Part shown: positions 1-5,523 of the stretch, in pieces
Layout: every line of letters begins with the position of its first letter
Numbering within the stretch: position 1 is the stretch's first letter
Source: Caldifarciminota bacterium
Lineage (GTDB): Bacteria > Hydrothermota > Tepidihabitantia > Tepidihabitantales > Tepidihabitantaceae
DNA length: 5,949 nt
Direction: 5' to 3'
Assembly: GCA_016935775.1 (NCBI GenBank)
Contig: JAFGQF010000022.1
Span: 1 to 5,949 of the forward strand
Program-made: the position numbers and the translations under genes
Notes under the pieces: model-generated
Databases searched by the model: none
What the model was told of the DNA's origin: nothing
What the model saw: only the letters and a program-made list of their open reading frames with translations

Positions 1-713
1 CGCAGCACGGCCCACGCTCCCGGCTCGGGCGCGAGCGCCCGGACCTGGTCGTGAAGCCGACGGGCGGACCTGGCCCAGTCGAGCCGTCGTTCGGCCGGCC
101 TGAGCTTGGGCGCGGGTGTTGCCTCGGCGTCCTCCTGCGGCCTTGGTCGAGCCGTTCCGGCTTCCAATTGGTCGAGAACGTCGACCGCCAGCTCGGCGCC
201 GAGCAGGGCGAGCCGGGCTTCGAGTTCGCCACGGTTCTCGTCCGGGCCGACCGCGGTCTTTCGACGGGCGAGGACCGGGCCGGCGTCAACCCGCCCGGTC
301 AGTCGGATGACGCAGACCCCGGTGTGAGTGTCGCCGGCGAGCAGGCAGCGCAGCACCGGCGCCGCGCCCCGGAATCGGGGTAGCAGTGACGGGTGGATGT
401 TGATGAACCCGTGCTTCGGTAGTTCGAGCAGCGCCGGGCCGAGAATCGAACCATAGGAGGCGAGCAGGCAGGCATCGGGTTCGAGCTCTGCGAGCTGGTC
501 CACGAACCCGGGGTCGTTCGGGTCGCCCGGGTCCAGGACCGGTATTCCGCGCTCGCGGGCACGGGCTTCGACCGGGCAGGGGACGAGCCGGCGGCCCCGG
601 CCGGCGGGAGCGGGCGGCGGACAGACCGCGGCCGGCAGTTCGTGGCGCGAGCCGGCCAGCGCGTCGAGCGCCGGCACCGCAAACGCGCTGGTCCCGAAGA
701 AGACTACCCGCAC
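1..713 (-). CDS. fmt: Methionyl-tRNA formyltransferase (3' part cut by window edge)
   Basis: Transfers a formyl group from 10-formyltetrahydrofolate to the amino group of initiator Met-tRNA in the cytoplasm. About 237 residues are visible; the family is usually about 310, so the end of the C-terminal tRNA-binding domain lies outside the window. The N-terminus MRVVFFGTSAFAVPAL is the classic Rossmann opening of the family. The catalytic segment NIHPSLLPRFRGAAP (residues 105-119) carries Asn105 and His107, and RVDAGPVL carries Asp143; these match the Asn/His/Asp triad of E. coli Fmt (N106, H108, D144). The C-terminal domain begins near residue 205 and shows the usual pattern ending RALAPEPGAW. 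The start is GTG at 713, chosen because it gives the canonical N-terminus; a GGGAG lies 8 nt upstream. It overlaps the def stop by 10 nt, so it is the next gene in the operon. The loop that usually reads QPD before PAGRG reads PPAP here. Confidence 0.96.
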   Translation of the reverse strand, partial: MRVVFFGTSAFAVPALDALAGSRHELPAAVCPPPAPAGRGRRLVPCPVEARARERGIPVLDPGDPNDPGFVDQLAELEPDACLLASYGSILGPALLELPKHGFINIHPSLLPRFRGAAPVLRCLLAGDTHTGVCVIRLTGRVDAGPVLARRKTAVGPDENRGELEARLALLGAELAVDVLDQLEAGTARPRPQEDAEATPAPKLRPAERRLDWARSARRLHDQVRALAPEPGAWAVL

Positions 714-1231
714 TCCTGCCGCTCCCGGTCTTCGATTTCCCTGAGCTTGCCGGCCAGCAGCCCGCGCCGGGTCGGGCCGACGCGGTCGATCAGCAGTTGG
801 CCGTTGAGGTGGTCGAGCTCGTGGAGGAAGGCCCGGGCGATGATTCCCGACGCCTCGAGTTCGACCTCGGCACCGGTTTCGTCCAACCCGCGGATGCGAA
901 CCAGTTCTGGCCGGGGCAGAACTTCCCAGATGCCGGGCAGGGAAAGACAGCCTTCCTCGCGTTCCAGTTCGCCCTCGGTCGCGACTACCTCGGGGTTGAT
1001 GACGCAGTAGGGCCGGGAGTCCACATCGGCGCCGCGCGGGTCGATGGCGAAAGCCCGGGTTGTCTCGCCGATCTGGTTGGCGGCCAGCCCGAGCCCGTCC
1101 TGCTCGACCATCGTCCGTCTCAGGTCGGCCAGGAGCCGCCGCAGGTCGTCGTCAATGACCGTTACCGGCCGCGCGCGGGTGCGCAGCGCGGTGTGGCCGT
1201 AGAGGACGACGCGACGGTTGCGGCCTTCCAC
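704..1231 (-). CDS. def: Peptide deformylase
   Basis: Metal-dependent cytoplasmic hydrolase that removes the N-formyl group from nascent proteins at the ribosome. The predicted protein is 175 aa, normal for the family. All three hallmark motifs are present in order: GLGLAANQIG (residues 46-55), EEGCLSLPG (92-100) whose Cys95 is a metal ligand, and HELDH (137-141) whose two His are metal ligands and whose Glu138 is the catalytic acid/base. The residue before HELDH is Leu, where the consensus has Gln (QHExDH). The GTG start at 1231 lies 2 nt after the yajC stop and gives the expected opening RRVVLYGHTALRTRARPV. The open frame continues upstream to 1672, but that part is a shadow of yajC and nadD. 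I see no clear Shine-Dalgarno, so translation probably depends on coupling to yajC. Its neighbour fmt catalyses the opposite step, a very common pairing. Confidence 0.95.
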   Translation of the reverse strand: MEGRNRRVVLYGHTALRTRARPVTVIDDDLRRLLADLRRTMVEQDGLGLAANQIGETTRAFAIDPRGADVDSRPYCVINPEVVATEGELEREEGCLSLPGIWEVLPRPELVRIRGLDETGAEVELEASGIIARAFLHELDHLNGQLLIDRVGPTRRGLLAGKLREIEDRERQECG

Positions 1232-1233
1232 GA

Positions 1234-1566
1234 CTACTTGTTGTCGCCGCCGAGCTTGCCCGAGACCGCCGACTTGTCGGTCTCGACTTCGACGTTCTCG
1301 CCGATCTTCACCAGGAAGGTGTTCTCGCGGACCGTGGTGATGATGCCGTGAAACCCGGCCGAGAGGATGACCCGGTCGCCGCGCTTCAGGGCCTTGATCA
1401 TTTCGGTGTGCTTCTTCTGGCGGCGCTGCTGGGGCAGGATCATCAGGAAGTAGAGCACCACGAAGATGAGGATGATGGGCAGGAAACCGAGGATCGAGTT
1501 CATCCCGCCACCGGCGGCGGGCTGTGTCTGCTGGGCGGCTTCCTGGGCAAGGGCGACGTTGAACAT
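1234..1566 (-). CDS. yajC: Preprotein translocase subunit YajC
   Basis: Small inner-membrane protein of the SecDF-YajC accessory complex, which associates with SecYEG during protein export. It is 110 aa, typical for the family. It has a short Gln/Ala-rich N-terminus, one transmembrane helix at about residues 24-44 (FLPIILIFVVLYFLMIL), then the diagnostic basic segment PQQRRQKK (45-52), followed by the small cytoplasmic domain with LKRGDRVILSAGFHGII. The ATG at 1566 is supported by a very good AGGAGG at 1576-1571, 4 nt upstream. An internal ATG (Met22) just before the membrane helix is an alternative start but lacks comparable support. The start overlaps the nadD stop by one base (TGATG), and def follows after 2 nt, so all three are probably co-translated. 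Identity is clear from the membrane helix plus PQQRRQKK motif. Confidence 0.96.
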   Translation of the reverse strand: MFNVALAQEAAQQTQPAAGGGMNSILGFLPIILIFVVLYFLMILPQQRRQKKHTEMIKALKRGDRVILSAGFHGIITTVRENTFLVKIGENVEVETDKSAVSGKLGGDNK

Positions 1567-2171
1567 CAGACCTCCTGTCTGCTTCTGGTTGGTTTCGCGA
1601 ACAGGCCGTGGCGGCGGACATAGCGGTCAACCGCCCCGGGTAACATATACCGGACAGACCGGCCGCGGGCAAGCCGGCATCGCACGAGCGAGCCGGACAG
1701 CCCGACCGGGATGATCTCGACGAACCGGACCCGGCGCGGGTCGTGGCCGGGGAAGACCGGCGGGAGCGGAATCCCGGGCCGGGTCAGCACCGCGATGCGG
1801 GCGTGGTCGGTGAGCCGCCCGGGTTCGTGCCAGCCGGCCATTTGCCGGTACTGGTCGGCGCCGACCAGCAGCCAGCGCCGGGCTCCCGGGAAGCGGTCGC
1901 GCAGGTCCCGCAGCGTGGCGACGGTGTAGGACGGGCCGGGCCGTGATTCCTCGAGCGGCAGCAGTTCCAGCCCGTCCCAGCCGCGCAGCGCCAGCCGGAG
2001 CATTGCCAGCCGGTGGCGGTAGGGGGCGACCCGGCCGCGCCGGAGCGGCGGGTTGAAGGCCGGGATGAGCCCGACCCGGTCCAGCCCGAGCGCGCGCCGC
2101 GCATCGTCGGCAACCAGCAGGTGACCGAGGTGTACCGGGTTGAAGGTCCCGCCCAGGACGCCGAGGCGCAT
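1566..2171 (-). CDS. nadD: Nicotinate-nucleotide adenylyltransferase
   Basis: Catalyses nicotinate mononucleotide + ATP to nicotinate adenine dinucleotide + PPi, the penultimate step of NAD synthesis, in the cytoplasm. It is 201 aa, within the usual 190-220. The nucleotidyltransferase signature GGTFNPVHLGH (residues 7-17) includes the HxGH ATP-binding motif. SYTVATL (81-87) and GADQYRQMAGWHEP (104-117) match conserved NadD segments, and the tail SVRYMLPGAVDRYVRRHGL is typical of the family. Two motifs are divergent: the usual NPPHK reads NPPLR (40-44), and the C-terminal ISSTxIR reads LSGSLVR (158-164). The ATG at 2171 shares one base with the bamD-like stop (TGATG) and has no visible Shine-Dalgarno, so it is probably coupled. 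A longer open frame upstream is a shadow of the preceding gene. The function is secure; the motif variation may slightly affect kinetics or specificity. Confidence 0.95.
   Translation of the reverse strand: MRLGVLGGTFNPVHLGHLLVADDARRALGLDRVGLIPAFNPPLRRGRVAPYRHRLAMLRLALRGWDGLELLPLEESRPGPSYTVATLRDLRDRFPGARRWLLVGADQYRQMAGWHEPGRLTDHARIAVLTRPGIPLPPVFPGHDPRRVRFVEIIPVGLSGSLVRCRLARGRSVRYMLPGAVDRYVRRHGLFAKPTRSRQEV
1571..1576 (-). promoter_or_regulatory. Ribosome binding site of yajC inside the nadD end
   Basis: A full AGGAGG on the minus strand, 4 nt before the yajC ATG and embedded in the last codons of nadD. It is the clearest Shine-Dalgarno in the operon. It suggests yajC is translated at a higher rate than its neighbours, most of which rely on stop/start overlap with no visible site. 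Confidence 0.85.
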
Positions 2172-2929
2172 CAGGGACCGGCGATGCGGCCGAGGTACTC
2201 GCGCGCGCCGGCGCGGACCGGTTCGGGGCAATCGCTCTCGACCAGGGAGCGGAACCGCTCGCGCGCATCGTCGACCCGGTCGCTCTCGTAGAGGCAGACC
2301 GCGTGGGCGAGCCGGTCGGCCGGTTCCCAGCGGTCGGGCTCGAACCGGGCGGCGACATACTCGTAATAGACCAGTGCGGCCCGGTATTCCCCGGCCTTGT
2401 AGTAGAGCCGGGCGACGGCGAACTCCTCGTCGGTGAACCGGCGCTCGATCCGGTCGAGCGCCGCGTTGACTTCGGGCACCAGCTCGGAGTCCGGGTAGAG
2501 GGCCAGGAAGTCGCGCAGCGTCTCGCGGGCGGTCTTCAGGCCGCTCTTGTCGCGCGGGCCCGCGGGCGCCGAGTTCAGCCAGGACAGGCCGAGTCGGAAG
2601 GTGGCCTCTTCCTGGTAGCGGCCGTTGGGGAAGCTCTTGAGGTAGAACTCGTACTCGGTCCGGGCCTGCTCGTAGTCCCGGCGCCGGTAGTGGCTTTCGG
2701 CCAGGTGGTACTGGGCATCGGACGCCTGGCGACTGCCCGGGAAGTTGAATATCACGTAGGTCAGCGCTTCCTCGGCGGGCTGGTACTGCTCCTGCTCGAG
2801 GAGGCCGAGGGCGTAGCCGAGCGCGTCGGCGGCGTTGTCCTTGCGCTCGAGCGTCACCCGGTTCGGGCAACCGGCCGCGACAAGCAGGACCGCGAGCAGC
2901 AGGCCGGCGCGGGCGACGGCGGTGTTCAA
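2171..2929 (-). CDS. bamD: Outer membrane protein assembly lipoprotein, BamD-like
   Basis: Probable BamD, the essential lipoprotein of the BAM complex, which is anchored to the periplasmic face of the outer membrane and helps BamA fold beta-barrel proteins. The 252-aa product begins with a short lipoprotein signal peptide (Arg7, hydrophobic 9-19) and a lipobox-like VAAGC with Cys21 as the lipidation site. The rest is tetratricopeptide-like helical repeats, with YPxS/FPxS and [YF]YxxGEY-type features: FNFPGSRQASDAQYHLAESH (61-80), SFPNGRYQEEATFRLGLSW, FLALYPDSELVPEV (141-154), then FAVARLYYKAGEYRAALVYY (170-189), which resembles the BamD core closely. The start is TTG at 2929, chosen because it is the only one that yields a complete signal peptide directly before the lipobox; it overlaps the phosphorylase stop by 4 nt (TTGA). 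The -3 lipobox residue is Ala rather than Leu/Val, which is unusual but tolerated. A generic periplasmic TPR lipoprotein is the main alternative. Confidence 0.9.
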   Translation of the reverse strand: MNTAVARAGLLLAVLLVAAGCPNRVTLERKDNAADALGYALGLLEQEQYQPAEEALTYVIFNFPGSRQASDAQYHLAESHYRRRDYEQARTEYEFYLKSFPNGRYQEEATFRLGLSWLNSAPAGPRDKSGLKTARETLRDFLALYPDSELVPEVNAALDRIERRFTDEEFAVARLYYKAGEYRAALVYYEYVAARFEPDRWEPADRLAHAVCLYESDRVDDARERFRSLVESDCPEPVRAGAREYLGRIAGP

Positions 2930-3744
2930 ATCCGCCTGACCAGTTCCAGCACCAGCCGGGTGAGTTTCGGTTCGGCCTCGCCGGCCACGCGCAGGACCTC
3001 GGGGAAGTCCACCGGCCGCAGGGCGTCGGGCAGGCCCATGTCGGTGACCACCGAGAAGCCCAGCGCCCGGAGCCCGGCGTGGCGGGCGACGATGACCTCG
3101 GGCACGGTGGACATCCCGACGAGGTCGGCGCCGATGATGCGGATGTAGCGGTACTCGGCCGCGGTCTCGAGGTTCGGGCCGGTGACCCAGGCGTAGACCC
3201 CGCGCTGCAGCGGGATGCCGAGTTCGAGCGCGGTCGCCGCGGCGAGTTCGACCAGCGCCGGGTCGTAGGCGTGGCACATGTCCGGGAAGCGGGGCCCGAG
3301 CGAGTCGTCGTTGGGCCCGCGCAGCGGGTTGTGGCCGGTGAGGTTGATGTGGTCGGTGATGACGCAGATGTCGCCGGCCCGGAACTGGGGGTTGACTCCG
3401 CCGGCGGCGTTCGACAGGAGCAGGGTGCGGATGCCGAGCTGCTTCATCACCCGCACCGGGTGGGTCAGCTGTTCGGCGTCGTAGCCCTCGTACCAGTGGA
3501 ACCGTCCCTCCATCATCACCACCGGCCGTCCGGACAGCCGGCCGACCAGCAGCCGGCCGCGATGGCTCTCGACGGTCGGCACCGGGAAGTGGGGGATGTC
3601 CTCGTAGGGGATGACCGCCTCGGCTTCGACCTTCGAGCCGAGCTCGGTCAGGCCGGTGCCGAGGATGATGCCCAGCTCCGGCTCGAGCCCGGTCCGCGCG
3701 GTGATGGCGCGGGCCGATTCGTCAATCTTCGCGCGCCGGTTCAT
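2926..3744 (-). CDS. Purine nucleoside phosphorylase (trimeric PNP/MTAP family)
   Basis: Cytoplasmic salvage enzyme that splits purine nucleosides with phosphate into base and (deoxy)ribose 1-phosphate. It is 272 aa, the normal size for the homotrimeric class. Family landmarks in order: phosphate loop LGTGL (28-32), ESHRG with His61, GRFHWYEGY (80-88) with Arg81, His83 and Tyr86, SNAAGG (111-116), DHINLTGHNPL, GPNLETAAE (189-197) with Glu193 aligning to base-binding Glu201 of human PNP, and VGMSTVPEVIVARH (209-222). At the base site the usual SLITN is SVVTD, so Asp235 replaces human Asn243, and Phe247 sits where human PNP has His257. The Asp is reminiscent of adenine-accepting relatives such as methylthioadenosine phosphorylase, so the preferred substrate is uncertain and I give no symbol. 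The ATG at 3744 overlaps the divIVA-domain gene by 23 nt, with GAGG directly abutting the start. Confidence 0.94.
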   Translation of the reverse strand: MNRRAKIDESARAITARTGLEPELGIILGTGLTELGSKVEAEAVIPYEDIPHFPVPTVESHRGRLLVGRLSGRPVVMMEGRFHWYEGYDAEQLTHPVRVMKQLGIRTLLLSNAAGGVNPQFRAGDICVITDHINLTGHNPLRGPNDDSLGPRFPDMCHAYDPALVELAAATALELGIPLQRGVYAWVTGPNLETAAEYRYIRIIGADLVGMSTVPEVIVARHAGLRALGFSVVTDMGLPDALRPVDFPEVLRVAGEAEPKLTRLVLELVRRI

Positions 3745-4207
3745 CCTCGGTTTGGCCCGCGCCGGACTGCCACCGGTCGGCCATCGCCGTGAAGGAGAGC
3801 GCGATGGCGCGGACCTGCTGGAGCAGGGACTGGCGCTCGGATTCGAGCCGGTCCAGCTCGCGCCGCAGCGCTTCGGCGTCGGCGCCGGCCCGGCGGCGGA
3901 TTTCCTCGGCGTCCTGCTCGGCCTGGCGCCGGATGACGGCCGCTTCCTGCTCGGCGTTGGCGCGGCACTCGTCGGCGGTGCGCTGGGCGGTGAGCATCGT
4001 GTCGCGCAGCAGGTCCTCGGTGCGCTGGTACTGTTCAACCCGGGCCTGGATCTCGTCCACCTTCTCGGCCAGCAGGCCGCGCTCCTTGCGAAGCTGTTCC
4101 ATCTCCTTGGCGACCAGTTCGAGGAACGCGGTCACTTCGCGGGCGTTCACGCCGCGAAGCTGGCCGGCAAAGGTCTTCTGCCGGATGTCGAGCGGTGTCA
4201 ACGGCAT
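3722..4207 (-). CDS. DivIVA-domain coiled-coil protein
   Basis: 161-aa cytoplasmic protein with the DivIVA N-terminal lipid-binding domain and a long coiled coil. The opening MPLTPLDIRQKTFAGQLRG (1-19) is the family signature, followed by VNAREVTAFLELVAKEMEQL. From about residue 28 to 130 it is a nearly continuous charged heptad-rich helix (Glu/Arg/Gln/Leu), then a short hydrophilic tail. DivIVA proteins sense negative membrane curvature at septa and poles and recruit cell-division or envelope-growth factors. In B. subtilis DivIVA residues 17-18 are Phe-Arg; here they are Leu17-Arg18, so the tip residue is a smaller hydrophobe but the conserved Arg and Gly19 remain. The ATG at 4207 is first in the operon and directly follows a strong promoter; no Shine-Dalgarno is visible. 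Its role in this diderm background is inferred only; it might act in envelope growth rather than Min placement. Confidence 0.92.
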   Translation of the reverse strand: MPLTPLDIRQKTFAGQLRGVNAREVTAFLELVAKEMEQLRKERGLLAEKVDEIQARVEQYQRTEDLLRDTMLTAQRTADECRANAEQEAAVIRRQAEQDAEEIRRRAGADAEALRRELDRLESERQSLLQQVRAIALSFTAMADRWQSGAGQTEDEPARED

Positions 4208-4213
4208 GGTGCG

Positions 4214-4241
4214 ATTCTACCGGCCGCGCCCGGGGTGTCAA
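4214..4241 (-). promoter_or_regulatory. Sigma70-type promoter of the divIVA-to-fmt operon
   Basis: Reading the minus strand, a perfect -35 hexamer TTGACA (4241-4236) is followed by a 16-nt spacer and the -10 hexamer TAGAAT (4219-4214, five of six consensus bases). It fills the 50-nt gap after the trans-sulfuration gene. The -10 ends only 6 nt before the ATG at 4207, so a normal initiation distance puts the transcript start at or next to the A of the start codon. This implies a leaderless mRNA, consistent with the lack of a Shine-Dalgarno. No terminator for the upstream gene is visible in the gap. Confidence 0.75.
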
Positions 4242-4257
4242 TCGGGCCGAACGCGGC

Positions 4258-5445
4258 TCAGCCGGCGATGGATTCGAGCGCGCGGTCGAGGTCGGCGATG
4301 ATGTCGGCGGCCGCCTCGATGCCGATCGACAGCCGGACCAGGCCGTCGGTGATGCCGGCCTTGAGGCGGTTCTCGGCGCTCATCCCGGCGTGGGTCATCG
4401 AGGCCGGGTGCTGGATGAGCGACTCGACCCCGCCGAGGCTGACCGCGAGCTGGCAGAGCCGGGTGGAGTTCATCATCGTCCGGCCCGCCTCGATGCCGCC
4501 CTTGAGTTCGAAGCTGATCATCGCGCCCGGTCCTTTCATCTGGCGCTTGCCCAGCTCGTGCTGCGGGTGGGACTCAAGCCCCGGGTAGCGGACCCAGGCC
4601 ACCTTCGGGTGGGGTTCGAGGAACCCGGCGACGCGTTGGGCGTTGTCGCACTGGCGCTCGACGCGCAGGTGCAGGGTCTTGATGCCGCGGTGGACCAGGA
4701 ACGCCTCGAGCGGCGGCAGCACGCCGCCGAGGTGGTTGAGCGTCTTGCGGACCAGCGCGTAGCGCTCCTCGTCCTTCACCACGATCACCCCGCCGACCAC
4801 GTCGGCGTGGCCGTTCAGGAACTTGGTCAGCGAGTGGACCACGATGTCGGCGCCGAGCTCGAGCGGCCGCTGCAGCACCGGGCTCATGAAGGTGTTGTCC
4901 ACCACCAGCAGCGCGCCGCGCTCGTGGGCCAGGCTTGCGATTGCCGCGATGTCGGAGATGACCAGCGTCGGGTTGCCGGGCGACTCGACGAATACCAGCT
5001 TCGTGCCGGGCCGGAACGCGGCCTTGACGGCGTCGAGCGACGAGGTGTCCACCAGCGAGTACTCGATTCCGAACCGGGAGAGCACGGTGGTGAGCAGGGT
5101 CGAGGTCGGGCCGTAGACCGACTCCGAGCAGATGACGTGGTCGCCGGTCGAAACGTGGGCCGCGATGGCGGTATGGGTGGCGGCCATCCCCGAGCCGCAG
5201 GCCAGGCCGAACGCGCCGCCCTCGAGCCGGGCGATGCAGTCCTCGAGCGCCTGGACGGTCGGGTTCAGCATCCGCGTGTAGATGTAGCCCTTTTCCTCGC
5301 CCTTGAACAGGGCGGCGCCGTGGTCGGCGTCGCGGAACTTGAAGGTCGAGCTTGCATAGATCGGCACGACCACCGGGCCGGCCGCTTCCTCGGGCTGGCC
5401 GGCGTGAACGCAGAGCGATTCGAGGGCGAGCTTGGCGTCTTTCAT
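4258..5445 (-). CDS. PLP-dependent trans-sulfuration enzyme, methionine gamma-lyase-like
   Basis: Fold-type I pyridoxal-phosphate enzyme of the Cys/Met metabolism family, 395 aa and cytoplasmic. The PLP lysine is Lys208 in HSLTKFLNGHADVVGG (204-219). Tyr56 and Arg58 in YIYTRMLNPT (54-63) match the phosphate-binding pair donated by the partner subunit. Tyr111 in VYGPT stacks on the cofactor, Asp183 in VVDNTF contacts the pyridine nitrogen, and Arg371 in GLVRLSIGIE binds the substrate carboxylate. Segments such as MISFELKGGI, GIKTLHLR and ESLIQHPASMTH resemble bacterial methionine gamma-lyase (methionine to methanethiol, 2-oxobutyrate and ammonia), but the lyase's active-site Cys (YGCT) is Pro here. 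Cystathionine gamma-synthase or gamma-lyase therefore remains possible, and I give no symbol. The ATG at 5445 is chosen for its AAAGGAG 8 nt upstream. The frame extends to a TTG at 5499, but that TTG belongs to the -35 box. It is probably a separate transcription unit from the operon downstream. Confidence 0.9.
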   Translation of the reverse strand: MKDAKLALESLCVHAGQPEEAAGPVVVPIYASSTFKFRDADHGAALFKGEEKGYIYTRMLNPTVQALEDCIARLEGGAFGLACGSGMAATHTAIAAHVSTGDHVICSESVYGPTSTLLTTVLSRFGIEYSLVDTSSLDAVKAAFRPGTKLVFVESPGNPTLVISDIAAIASLAHERGALLVVDNTFMSPVLQRPLELGADIVVHSLTKFLNGHADVVGGVIVVKDEERYALVRKTLNHLGGVLPPLEAFLVHRGIKTLHLRVERQCDNAQRVAGFLEPHPKVAWVRYPGLESHPQHELGKRQMKGPGAMISFELKGGIEAGRTMMNSTRLCQLAVSLGGVESLIQHPASMTHAGMSAENRLKAGITDGLVRLSIGIEAAADIIADLDRALESIAG

Positions 5446-5453
5446 CGCAGGGA

Positions 5454-5460
5454 CTCCTTT
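5454..5460 (-). promoter_or_regulatory. Ribosome binding site deciding the start at 5445
   Basis: AAAGGAG on the minus strand, 8 nt before the ATG at 5445. It is the best Shine-Dalgarno for this gene and favours this start over the upstream in-frame TTG at 5499. Confidence 0.85.
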
Positions 5461-5471
5461 CTCGGACAGCA

Positions 5472-5499
5472 ATGATGCCGCGCTCAGGACGGATGTCAA
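5472..5499 (-). promoter_or_regulatory. Probable sigma70-type promoter of the trans-sulfuration gene
   Basis: On the minus strand TTGACA (5499-5494, perfect) is followed by a 16-nt spacer and CATCAT (5477-5472, four of six consensus bases including the key A at position 2 and T at position 6). This would start the transcript near 5465, leaving a leader of about 20 nt that contains the AAAGGAG site. The spacing equals that of the operon promoter at 4214-4241. The -10 is weak, so confidence is moderate. Confidence 0.55.
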
Positions 5500-5523
5500 A
5501 GCGACGGCACAGCATCGAGCAGG

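Noticed and set aside
1232..1672. Upstream extension of the def frame
   Set aside because: Codons upstream of 1231 lie out of frame over yajC and nadD and encode an Arg/Pro-rich peptide; the deformylase domain is complete from 1231.
4208..4257. Rho-independent terminator between the trans-sulfuration gene and the operon
   Set aside because: There is a GC-rich stretch with short self-complementarity but no T-run after it on the minus strand, and the same bases form the promoter spacer.
2303..4588. Several long plus-strand frames (for example 2303-3148, 3079-3792, 3611-4588)
   Set aside because: All are antisense to bamD-like, PNP and divIVA-domain genes, overlap each other and have low-complexity composition typical of GC-rich shadows.
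4195..5475. Plus-strand 426-codon open frame opposite the trans-sulfuration gene
   Set aside because: It is the antisense shadow of a clearly identified enzyme in GC-rich DNA; the peptide is His/Arg/Gly-rich with no recognisable domain and spans two genes and a promoter.
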